Source: Zygnema circumcarinatum
Lineage: Eukaryota; Streptophyta; Zygnematophyceae; Zygnematales; Zygnemataceae
Reading direction: 5' to 3'
NCBI GenBank assembly: GCA_037447605.1
Contig: CM074804.1
Span: forward strand, 7,384,027-7,439,664
Length of the DNA: 55,638 nt
Shown: positions 36,110 through 47,778 of the stretch, one piece after another
Layout of the letters: each line of letters begins with the position of its first letter
Numbering within the stretch: position 1 is the first letter of the stretch
The notes under the pieces: generated by a model
The model's input: only the letters and a program-made list of their open reading frames with translations
The model's database searches: none
Told to the model about the DNA's origin: nothing
Made by a program: the position numbers and the translations under genes

Positions 36110-36476
36110 TACAATGGTTGCCAACCATTGGATCACTGGTTCCGAACCAGTCGAATGGTTGTTTCAATCCTGCGCCACTGGTTCGCAACCAGTCGAATGG
36201 TTGTTTCGATCCGGCGGCACTGGTTGCCAACCATTCGACTGGTTGCCAACCAGTGGCATCCACTGGTTCCAAACCAGTCGAATGGTTGCCAACCAGTGGC
36301 ATCCACTGGTTCCAAACCAGTCGAATGGTTGCCAACCAGTGGCATCCACTGGTTCCAAACCAGTCGAATGGTTTCCAACCAGTGGCATCCACTGGTTGGC
36401 AACCAGTCGAATGGTTGTTTCGGTCCGCAACCACTGGTTGCCAACCAGTCGACTGGTTTGTCTAATGGTCCGATCT
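36110..36476. repeat. Second self-complementary repeat array, partial duplicate of the first
   Basis: About 36138-36355 is a near-identical direct copy of about 34833-35050, including three tandem 43-bp units. The flanking units are of the same type. The end near 36476 (GGAATTTTCCAACG) resembles the sequence just outside the left inverted end at 34617-34626. Confidence 0.85.
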
Positions 36477-36599
36477 GTGGAATTTTCCAACGCAGGGTTA
36501 CAGAACTGGCCGCACATAGGAACCCTGTTTGATACGATATCCGTTATTTACGATATTGTATCGAGTATCGTCCGCGCCCTGGCGGAGGGCGTTGTTGGA

Positions 36600-36722
36600 C
36601 CTTAGGCGTAGCTTATTTCTTTTGTGCTTAGGTCCTTGGCGACCAGTTTAGTTCCTCGTGGTTCCCCATGCTGGTTTTGTCCATGTAACATTTGATGGCA
36701 TCATCGCCATCGTGAGATCAAA
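36600..36722. repeat. Copy of a dispersed repeat family (also at 46.1 and 46.27 kb)
   Basis: Shares GTCCATGTA and GATGGCATCATCGCCATC and the flanking GAGATCAA, with two copies near 46.1-46.3 kb. Similarity to the 46.1-kb copy covers about 110 bp in reverse orientation. Confidence 0.75.
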
Positions 36723-36749
36723 GCCACTTCCCACTTGTTCCCTTTACAG

Positions 36750-37261
36750 GTCTTGAAGACTTCAAGGTTCGGGGAACGAATGCATCTCCCTTCTTTGTCG
36801 CCACACATTACACTGAGCTTGCGGAGACAAAGAGGAGCGTATTGGTTCGTGGAGATGTGGTTCTTCCCAGCCAGCTTGCAGACGATGAGGTATGGAGCGC
36901 AGCCTGTAGCAGTAGCATAGCCTGTAGCAGTAGCACAGCCTGCTCGCCGCTGTCACTGACCGGCCCTCCATCTCCTACTAAGTGATGTACCAGCGCTGAG
37001 TGACCTGTCCACAAAATTCGTAATTATACTTACTTATTCGTACTTCGTATTTGTACTTTTTTTTTTTTTTTTTTTTGGTTGGCGGCTATTTGTATTTCTT
37101 ACTGGACGCTTTTGCCATTGCAGGCTCCGGGCCTTCTCCAGATTGCCCACGCCTTTTACCATGAAGACAGGAAGTTCCGCCTGGTTCAAGACTTCAACAA
37201 GGGTTCTGAGTATTTCGATTTCAACGCAGTCCTCAGAGAAGTTGGCATCGCGAGTGGTTAA
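36750..37261 (+). CDS. Last two exons of an unrecognised gene (5' part missing)
   Basis: Exons 36750-36889 (entered in phase 1, preceded by a pyrimidine-rich acceptor TTCCCTTTACAG) and 37124-37261 (TAA) join in phase 0 and give about 92 residues. They include LEDFKVRGTNASPFFVATHY, VLVRGDVVLPSQLADDE, LLQIAHAFYHEDRKFRLVQ and YFDFNAVLREVG. The residue composition and splice sites look genuinely coding. I do not recognise the family. No upstream exon is visible: the preceding 3 kb is the dispersed repeat, the repeat arrays and the MITE. The gene is therefore either cut off by these insertions or has a very long intron. Confidence 0.6.
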
Positions 37262-37867
37262 GATTTGAAGAGCTGGCAGCTCTCATTCTCAAGTTCCTGA
37301 GGGTTAACCGTTTGCACTGGAGTGAGCCCATTGTCACGCCCCGCATAGGACCCTTTGAACAGTTCTTGCAAAGGAAGGGCGCGCTTTCCTTTCGACGACC
37401 TTGCGATTGCTTTCCGCGTGAGTGAGCCATCGAAGCAAAAAAGAAAAAAGAAAGGAGAAAGAAATCAACGGTGGCTTCAAAATGTTGTATAGGTTTTGAA
37501 AATAATATATAGGCTCGGATATTGGCTCTCTAAAGAACAAGTAATACTCGTTCAGCCTACTCATAGAATTGCTAAACCATAACTTTTCCCTACAAACGAG
37601 CAAGCTTCAAGCATAAATACTATTTTGTAGTTTTTATAACCTATCTTTCAGACGAAAAAAAACGACATACCCCTCTCCGACAAAATTATACCCCTTGAAC
37701 AAGTTGACAGGGCAGCTCCACCCTCTGCTTTTTCTTACCTCCAGGGTTCCTTAGGGTGGAAGCACTAAGAGACGGGGGAGGCTATCTTAACTTAGCCTCC
37801 CCCGCGGTACAAGGCTACTAAATACCGCGAGTAAAAAAGGTAAACCAAATAAATAGACAAAAATGGT
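37262..37867. other. Convergent intergenic region
   Basis: About 0.6 kb between the ends of two converging genes. It is probably 3' UTR sequence. No repeat or RNA gene seen. Confidence 0.5.
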
Positions 37868-40800
37868 CTAGCCCGTGTTCCGCATGCCGGCGGAGATTCC
37901 ATTGATGGTGATGAGCAGGGCGTCTCGCAGACGCGGATTGTTTTCGTCCTGGCGAAGGCGACGGAGAACTTCGACCTGAGGGGAGGAAGAACCACATGGA
38001 AGAGAGATGAATGGGTCGCATTGCTCAAACCTCTCCAGGCAGGGGACAGAATGGGAAGGTATCTAGGACTTAGCAATCTTCCCAGGTTTCACTTTGGGGC
38101 CACCGCTCACTTGATGCAGGATGCGAGCGAGACAAGGTATGGCTTCAAAGCTGAGCCCTGCAGCAGCTACTTGAGCAGATAGCTACTTTATGATGAGTAG
38201 GCTTAGGGTCATTTTGGGATTGTCAAGTGAACATTCAATTGTCCACACACCTGCAGCATGTTCAACGGGTTGAGGTACGGCAGCCGGCTCTCTATCAGAC
38301 GCCGTAGTGTCTTATTGTTTTCTGACAGCCGCTGGTGACAGCTCACCTGCACAACTCATACAAAGTTGAGTGGAAAAACTTTGCATCATTTGAAATGAAA
38401 TCTAATCATCACTATTGTGGGTCTGAAGTCTTTTGAAAAAAAATCAGAATCGATACCTCTCGGATCGCCTCCACTGTCTGCTGAAACGCTGCACGGAGTT
38501 CCACCCCAAGAGGCCGCCTCTCTGGCGAAACAAGAACTTCATCGTAGTGTTGTGCTATGGGTATGTCGCATTTGGCGACAATCATCTCTATGAGGTCGAG
38601 GGTGGACTGGAAAAATGGCCATTCACGGTACATCATTTGCAGCTCCTCCTTATGCCCCTTTGCGATTGCTGCCTGAAGACCAACGCCCACTCCGAGCCAT
38701 GCCGGCAGCACAAACCTGCACTCTCTCCCACAGTGGAAGGAAAGGGGCCCTTGAAAAGAGGGGCAGAAACAGCGGAAAGGGAGCCTGCTCTCTGTTGTGA
38801 TCACTTTCAAATACGGTAGATGGGGGGCAACGAACCTGGTCTGCATCCATGCGAAGATCCATGGAATGGCTCGGAGCTGGGAGACGCCGCCTGCCTTCTT
38901 ACGACGTGATGGCCTGCTACCGATGTTCAGATTGCCGAGCTCAGCTTCCGGAGTTGCCTCATGGAAGTACTGAGAGGTGAGGGGTAGGAAACAGGTGGAG
39001 GATCAATTAGAAAGAGGCTCATCTCGTTCTGAACAGAAGTCCAAGGCTTTTTCTCTTTCTGTCGGACTTTCTCAGGTGAAAGAAACGATGACGAATGCAC
39101 GAGACATTACAGAGGTGGAGATTAGGATAACTGAAAGCACTCGGACAGAAGAGAAAGTGAAGAGGGGGGAAAGAGTGCAAGCCGGAGAAGGGAGCCCTCA
39201 CAGAGAGGAACTGCTCGTTCTCATACACAACGCTGCGGTACGCCTGAGTTGAAGCCTCGCTGATTTCGTCCATCAGCCCTTTCCACGTGTCATGTCGAGG
39301 AGCATCTGGGGGGTGTAGTGTCGCCAGCAGAACAGCAGTGGTGTATATTTCAAGCTGCCGTACAGCAACCTGCAAGGTGACTCCACGGACGATGATAAGG
39401 GCCTACTAATTTACAATTCCTGTTGAACAAAAGGGGTGCAGAAGGCAGGCAAGAAAGCACCTGCGGTAGCCCAAACTTGGCTTGGACCATCTCTCCCTGC
39501 TCAGTAACGCGGATGGAGCCCTGTACGGAGCCCGGTGGTTGGCTCTGAATGGCCAAATACATGGGCCCTCCTCCACGGCCCACACTCCCCCCTCTCCCAT
39601 GGAACAATGTGACCTTGATATCAAATTCTTTACATGTTGCCACTATGTCTTCCTGAGCTCTGTACAGCTCCCAGGCAGCAGCAAACCGGCCAGCATCTTT
39701 TCCAGAGTCGGAATACCCCAGCATCACCTGTCGTCCCCCCAAGAGGAGCACAGATTAGAGGTTTATTACAGACGAAGCTCTTGCATATCTTCATCGAGAT
39801 TGCTGCTATTTTTGTTCTGTCAGAGAAGGTTATGTGAGGTTTCACCTCCTGATGGCCGCTGTGATTAGTCTGCAGGTGAGCTCGATACCAATCGATGGAC
39901 AGAAGCTGCCGGAGAACTTTTCCGGCTGCCCGCAGATCCTTCACTGTCTCAAATAAGGGGACAACTCGCAACCTGCCACTCCAAAAAACACGGACTATTC
40001 TGGGATAAGCACAGCAGCCTATCCTTCAAACAAAGTAAAGAATTTACCCCTCCTCCCCCTTTCCCCCCCCTTCCCCCCCCCAAAAAAATACACTATGAAG
40101 TCCTAACTACTCTATGAAATCCTAATTTTGAAATAAAAAAACTCACGTGGAGGCTTGAACAGGGCGGCCAGCATCTCCTGAAAGCATCAGCCGAGCCTCC
40201 CGCTGAAGCAGCTCCACTGCGAGCACATCCGAAGCCTGTTTTCCCCCTCTTTGACATGCTTCAATACACAGAAAGCGATTTGACGAGAGCAGCAACAAAT
40301 GATCCTTATGAAAGGAGGCTTACCGATCCGGCCATAGATATGACATAGGCTCCAAGAGAGGTGGTCCCCAATTCAGCAGCCACTCGGAATGTGCTGAGCA
40401 CTTCCTTCACTGCAGAGGCCACTTCCATTCCAGGGGGGATGAGAGGTCTCTTCCCAGAAAGTTCCTTTACCAAAAACTCAATCTTTGTGTCTTCGTCCCA
40501 TTTGCTATACGATCCCAGACCCAAAAACGTTGTTACCACATCAAGTGTCTCCGTGTGCCGTTCACTTTCCTGAAATCATCCCCACCCCCCCCCCCCACCT
40601 TCACATTTTTTTAAGTACGCATTGAAGACATGCTGCTGGTTATTCTATCGCGTTTAAGCTCAGAAAGGCGAAGATTATCAAGGATGGCATTCCTATCACC
40701 TGCCGCAGATCGAGCTTCATGAGAGTAAGGCCAAAGGTGGAAAGTCGGCGGATGAGGTCCATAAGGCGGCCGTCTGCAAGGACGGCGGAGCCGCAACTGG

Positions 40801-43800
40801 AGAGAGAGCGGTAGCAGAGTTCAAGGGGGACCATCAACTGTTCAGTTGTGGAATAGTACTCATCCGCTTCATAGTCGCTGCCATTCCCTCCATCCAGGAG
40901 CTCCTCCATGCGCCGTCGTGTGCTTACGAGCTGAAAGAAGGAAGAAAGAAGCACGTTAAATAGGAAAGAGAGAAGGAAAGAAACGGAGAACTCTAAAAAA
41001 GGATCTGGTTGTCCAAAAGAAGTATACCTTTTGGCGCACGTGGTTCAGCAGCACTCGATAGGGTGCAACATCGGGCCTATCTTTCTGGCTAGGATTCATC
41101 AGCTTATCGACACCTGTAGTGTTTCCTTTGGACAAACTGCCATCCGAGCCGCGTCTCTTCAGACTGACTGGGGGAGGTGGGGCAGCAGATCCCTTGGGGG
41201 GATTGGGAGGCAGCTGCTGAGAGGCTCCCCCATTCACTATGGGATTGCCACCAGCAGCTCCGCCTGAGAGAGCAAAAGCAGCAGCCGCCAACTTTGTGGG
41301 AGTGGGAGGGAGACTGTCACGCTTGAAGGGGTTCACTCCAGAAGTACTAATTTGAAGATTGGCAAAACGTGGGGTACTCGTTCCAGAAACTGACGGGGAT
41401 GATCCTCGAGAAGGAGCAGAAGAAGTGGGCTGTGGAAAGCACAGAAGAGAAGAAAAGAATAGGTGACATTTCATCAGTAGCAGGAAGTTCATCTAAAAAG
41501 ACAAAGTGCTGGGAAAACTACAGAACTAGGATCGATTTCTGCTGCAACACTCTCAGAACAGCCCTTACCGCCTGGTAGGATGCCTGCATGTCGATATCGT
41601 TAACGGGCAGGTCCAAAATTTTGGGCATATCGCTCTCTTCTTCCAAGGAGGATATGGCGGGCAGGTCAGCGCCGGGGGGGAGCTGAGTTGGCAGAGCAGG
41701 AATGTGACCGCTGATGTTGGCGTACTCATCCATCCGCTGCAGGCGACTGCCACCCAGACGCTCCTCATCCAGCTTTTCTGTGCCACCCCACGAAGGCAGT
41801 GAGTGTGTGTGAGAGAGTGAGAGAGAGTGAGAGAGAGAGCATGGGAACATGAGAGGTAGCACAAGAGGAAGCCCTTCAAGTAAGCCCTTCCTTCTACAGA
41901 ACAAAACATGAAAGGACAATTGATTATACAGAAAACGGATGTGCGCAAGGATCAACGCACCGGAAACGAAAGGTGCTTTCATACCTTTGGCCATAATCTC
42001 TGCCACGTAACGATTCATTTCTTCACTGCAAGTGCTCATAGAAAGTTCAAAGCGCAGACTGTCCACCTCCCGCAAGTAGAGATCAGCGGCAATCCACTGC
42101 GCGAGGTAACACACATCGCATGTGACCTGCAGACGATGGAACAAAAAACAGACAATTCCCTTTGGCGTTACATCAAATCCTGAATTTTTTAGCCCTGGAC
42201 ATGTTATATGAAGCATCACTAGAACTGACCACCGGGGAGGAAGGGGAGAGAGATAGATAGAAAGAGGAAAAGGGAGCGAGAGAGTGAGGACGAAAGAGAG
42301 AGAGAGAGTTGAGTGAGACCCTCACTTTGGCTGTGACGTTAGGGTTTCCATCGCGATCTCCACCCATCCATGAGCCAAAACGCAGTGGAGTCGCTTTGAG
42401 AGGAAGGGGCCGCCCAGTGAACTGGCCCCATGATTCATTTCACCCCCAAAAAGGTAATAAGCTATCAATTTCCCTCTGACACTATTCACAGTCTCTCTCT
42501 CTCGCTCTCCACCTCTCTCTATACACAGACTCCTTTCCGAACCCCAATACTGCTATTCTAAAAGATTCCGACAATGCACATTGATGTGCAGTGAGAATAA
42601 TAACCTATTCCTCCACTGAACCTCACGCTTTGTTAATTTAATTCTGGGTATTTCTTTCTCCCGACGGGCCTCCAGAAATGCGCAATTTAGCTACTAAATG
42701 AAGTCACGGATTTCTGTGCGAAAAGATAAGTTGTACCTTTTTGAGTGAGTTGCTGACACGTCGAAGATAATGAGGTACCGCTCGCCATAGAGACTGCTCC
42801 ACAATGTGAAGACCTGTGTCCCCCACAGTTTATATGAGCAAATCCGTATTAAAAGATTGTATTCGTTGAATGGAATGCTAAGTTGGACTCTGGCTGAACC
42901 CGAAATGGCTTTCAGGAAAAGGCTAAACTAGGTAACTAGGAAGAAGGGGAGGAAAAAACCTCCTCTAGCTTCATCAACAGGTGTCGGCTTTTTGCGGCGC
43001 AGCTCATCTGTCTGCCATAAAGAAGTAATCTCCCGAACCTTCGAATACAGAGAAGAAAAGGAAAGCAAGAAAGGATAAAGGGTTCAGCATTACTTAAACA
43101 TTAATTATACTAATAAACATTCAAACAATGAGATTATCAGCTTGTTTATGACTACATAGACACTCTTGTCCAATCAACCATAGGGTAATAGTATTTCTGG
43201 CAGGAACGTGGGACTTACACGTCTTGAATAGTGGGAAACCAGAGAATAAGATGCGGGTGGTTGGGTTTACAGCTCAGAGATGCTTACAAGGTCCTCGATC
43301 AGAAATTCACGATCTTCGTGTGTAAGATCGCTCCGGTCGTTCCGCTCCAATAGATGCTGCTCCATAATTTGAATCATTGTCAGGAAACCGAAATCCTGAC
43401 GCAACTTCATTTTTTTTTTTTTTAAATTCTGGCACAATTAACAACTGTCTTCTATGAATGACCTGTTATGCTAAATGAAGACCAACATCAACGGAAATAT
43501 TTGAGTTCTGCAACTTACAGCGATGCGAATGTGCTTGTACTGCAGAGTTCGCCGGTTGACTTGTGTTGGATGTGCTGTTAGAACTATCTCTATTTCCTGC
43601 ATAAGCCATAGACGCAGTTTGCCTTCCGCTATAACTTTTCTTATGCCAACGGACGAAAGCGTGACGTTTTGTCACGCCGCTGCCACTTAAGTGAACATCC
43701 GTGTCTCCCAATCCCGTCCAACATTTCCTCCATTAGCATAGGATGAGGTCACTGTTTCACAGAGGAAGGGAGCCAAGTGTTCACACCTGGTTACAGACAG

Positions 43801-45469
43801 CATTGTAGACCTCGTCAGTGGATAATCCACTTTGAATGAGGCGATTGAGCACATCATCACATGATTTGGACAACACGCCTGGAACCCGCGTTCGCCTCAT
43901 CCTGCATCACGACATGGCCAGCTGCAGCTGAAGGACATCTGCTTATCTGTCCACCACATGTGCTTGCCCCATGCATGCATGAACATGCAAGCGATTCGAA
44001 CGTGCTTGGCAGACGCGTCCATCAAAGCAGGGACACTGTTTCACCTGTGATGTGTCTCCGCAATGCCCATGAGGTTGAGGTAGTGAGCAAACGCCCTCGC
44101 CAGAGGAACGAGCTCGTCTATGGTGAGGTTTCGGAGTTCGCGGGTGAGCTGCTGGGTGAGCCATTCAGCTGCATCATCAACTTGAATAGACCTCATGTTC
44201 ACCACACTCTGCAAAACAAGTGCGTATACAGGAGAGGATATGGAAGACAAAGAGAGGAGAGATGAGGAGGAGGATACAGCTTGCAAATGATAGGGTGTAT
44301 TGTAAAAGGTCGAAAGTCAGAATTAAGTTGATTGAGCCCCGGGAGAGGATGCAACACTTGACGAAATGACACTTAAATTACAACTCGGGAAAGAATCCCA
44401 CATTTGAGTGTGCGTGTGTGTGTGTGAGAGAGAGAGGGGAGAGAAAGAGAGAGAGTAAGAGAGAACGAGAGAGAAAGAGAGAGAGAGAGAGTAGGAGGGG
44501 TCTAGCAATATTTTTAAGCAAGTAAAGGCCTAAAACGACAGGAAAAGGGAATGGGAGTTCGTGCAAGAAAGCCATCCGAATCACAATCCTAATTCCTTTA
44601 ATTGCTATGCAAATTCTCGAATCAAAAGCAAACGCTTCCAATGGCGACAAACGTCCGTGGATATCTGCAATTACTTGACGAGCTGTTGTTAGGATGAAAC
44701 CTGAAGAAATCACTGAACCTGAACCTGAACCTCCGAGAAAGTCATAGCCTTTAGAACAACTTGGTTAAAAAAAAGTCGCCTTTGGGTTTAACACATACGC
44801 TCAGTATGATGAAGTTGTTTACCCCTTTCTATCCAGAGAGATATCAAGAGACTGCATGAGCATTACTCGAAAAGGAAAGCGCCTCCATTGAGCTCTCTCG
44901 ATGGACAGGGACGAAAGATCAGGTAAAAAACGAACAACAGAAGTAAACAACCAACAAAGTAAAAAAGAGAAAGGTAGTTTTTGGCGATATTTGACTGTTG
45001 CGGAGGCAAAGCAGCAATGGAGCTCCCCTCATTCATTATCAGCGGACATTTTCGGGCACTGAGACAGCAGCAGATCCATTCCCCTTCCTACTCCTCTTCC
45101 TCTCCTACTTACGTTCCTTACCTCCCTTTCCAACTCTTCTCCACCTTCTCCTCCCACTGCCTTAAAAGCTTCTCCCTTCCTCCCCCCACTCTCCGCCCCT
45201 TCTCATGTCTTCTCTTCCTTTACTCTATCCCCCGCCTCCCCAGCTCCCTTCTCCCTCCCTCTCCCTCACACTATATTTCCCCGAACTTGCCAAAATCCTA
45301 GCCTCTCCCTCACCTGCGCCAGCAGCCGCACCCGCTCCACCTTAGCCACAAACTCCTCTCCCACCTCCCGCTTCAAGCAGTCGTCGAACAGCGATCCCAG
45401 CAGCCTGCAGTCGTCATCAAACGCCTGGAAGGACAGGTCCTCCGTGATGTCATCCGTGGTGTCCGTCAT
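37868..45469 (-). CDS. PPC4: Bacterial-type phosphoenolpyruvate carboxylase (PPC4 type)
   Basis: Carboxylates PEP to oxaloacetate. 21 exons with matching phases: 45469-45314, 44208-44045, 43901-43787, 43596-43519, 43356-43288, 43038-42960, 42813-42737, 42421-42326, 42126-41985, 41777-41569, 41429-41028, 40930-40700, 40569-40324, 40235-40147, 39972-39846, 39727-39461, 39369-39202, 38969-38836, 38715-38457, 38346-38251, 37975-37868; 1103 aa. The catalytic His motif TAHPTQ (~152-157), [29 protein letters not shown] and [14 protein letters not shown] are intact. The C-terminus is [12 protein letters not shown], so it ends RNTG as bacterial-type enzymes do, rather than QNTG. The N-terminus [11 protein letters not shown] lacks the phosphorylatable Ser of plant-type enzymes. 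Exons 10-11 (aa ~326-529) form the disordered insertion typical of this class. In plants such subunits join plant-type subunits in class-2 complexes. Confidence 0.95.
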
Positions 45470-45930
45470 GACTGCAAACCTCTCGCCCTAAACCCTTGCA
45501 ATGCCTGCCCTCACCCTCGTCCAAGCCCCTCCCTCTGCAGCCTCTCCTGCGTCTCCTCCCTCCCTCCCTCCCTCCTTGGACGACGAATCTCCTGCCAGGA
45601 AGCGCCTCCTAGTAAACTGGGGGGGCGTCCGTATGATGACGTGGAGTCAGACGTGGAATATCACGTGCAAGGCCGTGTTCTCATTGGCCGAAAAAATTGA
45701 CGTGAATGCTCTCTGATTGGTCCAATTCTGGACACGGACCGACCAATCTCAGGAGGGGGAGGGGATCCGCGCGTGCCACACTGGCCGATAGATCTGTCCG
45801 CTTCCTTTTTTTGAGATCGCATCGGACGGCTCAGAATGGTCTGTATTACACGTGGCGGATGGGCATTCGCTGAGAATTTGGTGCCCGGCGGGTCGGCCCG
45901 AGTTTCGGACGTTTCCTCGTGATCGTACGT
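45470..45930 (-). promoter_or_regulatory. Upstream region of the PEP carboxylase gene with ACGTG and CCAAT motifs
   Basis: Contains GACGTGGAG, GACGTGGAA, CACGTGC, GACGTGAA and CACGTGGCG, plus ATTGG motifs near 45685 and 45717, all within about 220 bp. A CT-rich leader lies next to the start codon. The assignment rests on position and motif clustering. Confidence 0.45.
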
Positions 45931-46084
45931 CGCCTTCGAGACATTTGTGACCCTTTCACACAAGCCCCCTTTTTTTCGTCGTTGCCCATGTCCAGTTGGT
46001 GGCATGACAGCCATGCCAAACATTCAGTCACCAATCACAATGATTTTGGGCAATTGTTCACCTTTTCAACCTTTGTTCATGTAA

Positions 46085-46335
46085 AGAGAGGATGTGGCAT
46101 TGATCTCACGATGGCGAGGCCATCAAATTGTACATGGACAACATCAGCGCGTGGAACCACGAGGAACTGATCGCAAAGGACCTAAGCACACAAGAAAAAA
46201 GCTAGGAGCGGAAAACTACGCCTCGGCTCAAGAACGCGGCCCTCCCTAGAAGCAGCCGCGTTCATGTTGCTGTTGTCCATGTACATTCGATGGCATCATC
46301 GCCATCGCGAGATCAATGCCACACTTCCTTTCCCT
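46085..46335. repeat. Inverted pair of the dispersed repeat family
   Basis: Arms at about 46085-46150 and 46262-46335 are inverted copies sharing GGCATTGATCTC, CGATGGCGA and GTACATGGACAAC. The left arm extends into a further about 60 bp shared with the 36.6-kb copy. One frame of the left copy is open (DGEAIKLYMDNISAWNHEEL, then a stop), but no whole gene can be made from it. Confidence 0.75.
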
Positions 46336-46459
46336 TTCCACCATGCCTTGGTGCGGTACATTCGCGGACCGTACGCTCGAGCAAGGACCAGTGGGGAGCA
46401 TATTCTGAGGGATATTCGCGACAGCGGCGAATCATTCCGCTGTACGACACAAGCGCATA

Positions 46460-46943
46460 CAGTCTAATCACGTTATAGTGACTGTGTCGGTCCCCACATG
46501 TTTGTGTCACTATATCGGTAATGACCCGTTTGTCATTTCACATTTATAGTAACAATGTTATTAGATATGTTTTTGCGGTATATCCGTACGCCTTTGATAC
46601 CGTACATTGTACTTTTTGGGCAGTCGTCCCGTGGGTAGGTGTGTACGAACCCTAGTGAGCATGTGTACGGACAAGTTGGTATGTACGGTCAATTTGATAT
46701 CTGACGGTATTAGTCGATAATGTGTACGGTCGTAATATATTTGTAACGCATATTCCAATACGTGGGTGAATAATATCGACATTTTGAACATATAGTAACA
46801 ATTAGGGCTTTTCAGCGTCGTTATATCCGTAATGGCGTCACTACCGGCGCAGGATCTGCAGTGGTGCAATTCCGTTCCCGGAAAAAAAGTCAGTATATCC
46901 ATGCTGTTCTTATAAACAGTGTCACTATAACGTGATTAGACTG
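46460..46943. mobile_element. pogo/Tc1-mariner-like MITE (484 bp)
   Basis: Both ends read CAGTCTAATCACGTTATAG inward and continue to GTGAC, a perfect inverted repeat of about 24 bp. TA lies directly outside each end (46458-46459 and 46944-46945), as expected for Tc1/mariner-pogo insertions. Weaker inverted similarity continues inward (GTCACTATATCGGTAATG type). There is no transposase frame. Confidence 0.9.
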
Positions 46944-46998
46944 TATCCGGTTCACTGCCTGCCCGGATTGGGGCAGGGCGGAAGGCATCGCTCATCAG

Positions 46999-47385
46999 CA
47001 GGCCTCGCCAAATACGATTAAAAGGTCTACAAGGCTAAAATGCAGCTGGGTCTTTCAATGAGCAGTTATATGCCATGATTACCAAATGAAAAAAGTGCTT
47101 TGCTTGATTGGTACAATCGAATCTGTAAGAGTTGAAGAGTTTGCATCAATTTTTAAAGCCGTGTTGTTAATTACGCCAACAACTAGAGTTATGTACATAT
47201 GAAAACATAGCCATAGTGGGTACAAAAGCAATTCATTTCACATTTTTTTAAACCAAAGAAGGTGAATTTTTTTGAGGCTTTTATGGTATTTAATCAATCT
47301 CAAACTGTCCCGTAATTTTTTCATCCCGTAATTTATCTATTTATGATACCGTATTTAGGGGGTTTCCCGTATTTGAAGAGGCCTG
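46999..47385. mobile_element. Diverged hAT-like MITE, relative of the 33.7-kb element
   Basis: Inverted ends CAGGCCTCGCCAAATACG and CAGGCCTCTTCAAATACG, with imperfect 8-bp flanks (CTCATCAG / CTTATAAG, 6 of 8 alike). Read on the minus strand, its interior lines up with 33660-33960 of the other MITE. Shared stretches include ACGGCTTTA, CTCTTCAACTCTTA, CCCCTAAATA and TAAATACCA. It is shorter and older than the 33.7-kb copy. Confidence 0.78.
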
Positions 47386-47567
47386 CTTATAAGTCATAGG
47401 ACCGCTCTAACGGAACTGAAACTGAAGCTGAAAAACCAGTGCAGCCGTTAGCCAGGTACCCCGTACGGCTAAAGATGAATTACCTTCACATGTTTGTATG
47501 GAGGGGCATGAGTGCATCGTCAAATTCTCAGCATTCAGAAAATAGTCCATGCCTCCAGAAAAAGGTC

Positions 47568-47770
47568 GGATCGAGAGAGGGGGGGAAGGGAGAGAGAGGG
47601 AGAGAGTGGGAGAGAGGGAGGGAGAGGGGGAGGCAGAGAGAGAGGGAGGTGGGGAGGGAGAGAAATAAAACAAGGGGGGGAGAGAGATAGGGAGAGAGGA
47701 GGGGGGGAGGGAGAGGGGGAGGGGGAGAGAGTGGGGGGATGGAGGGAGTGGGGGGAGGGAGGGGGAGAAA
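47568..47770. repeat. GA-rich purine tract
   Basis: About 200 bp of almost pure purine on the plus strand, directly downstream of the AIG2-like exon in the direction of that exon. Confidence 0.85.
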
Positions 47771-47778
47771 GAGCCCAC

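Noticed and set aside
34624-36476. CRISPR-like array
   Set aside because: Units are palindromic and spacers are themselves repeated. The locus is nuclear eukaryotic DNA with no cas genes.
34426-36605. Long open frames on both strands (up to about 290 codons) with repeated TGSKPVEW or NQSNGCQP peptides
   Set aside because: They arise because the palindromic repeat has no stop codon in several frames on both strands. There is no splice structure or family similarity.
45661-46023. Minus-strand frame as further exons of the AIG2-like gene
   Set aside because: It contains none of the AIG2 core motifs and overlaps the ACGTG/CCAAT-rich promoter of PEP carboxylase.
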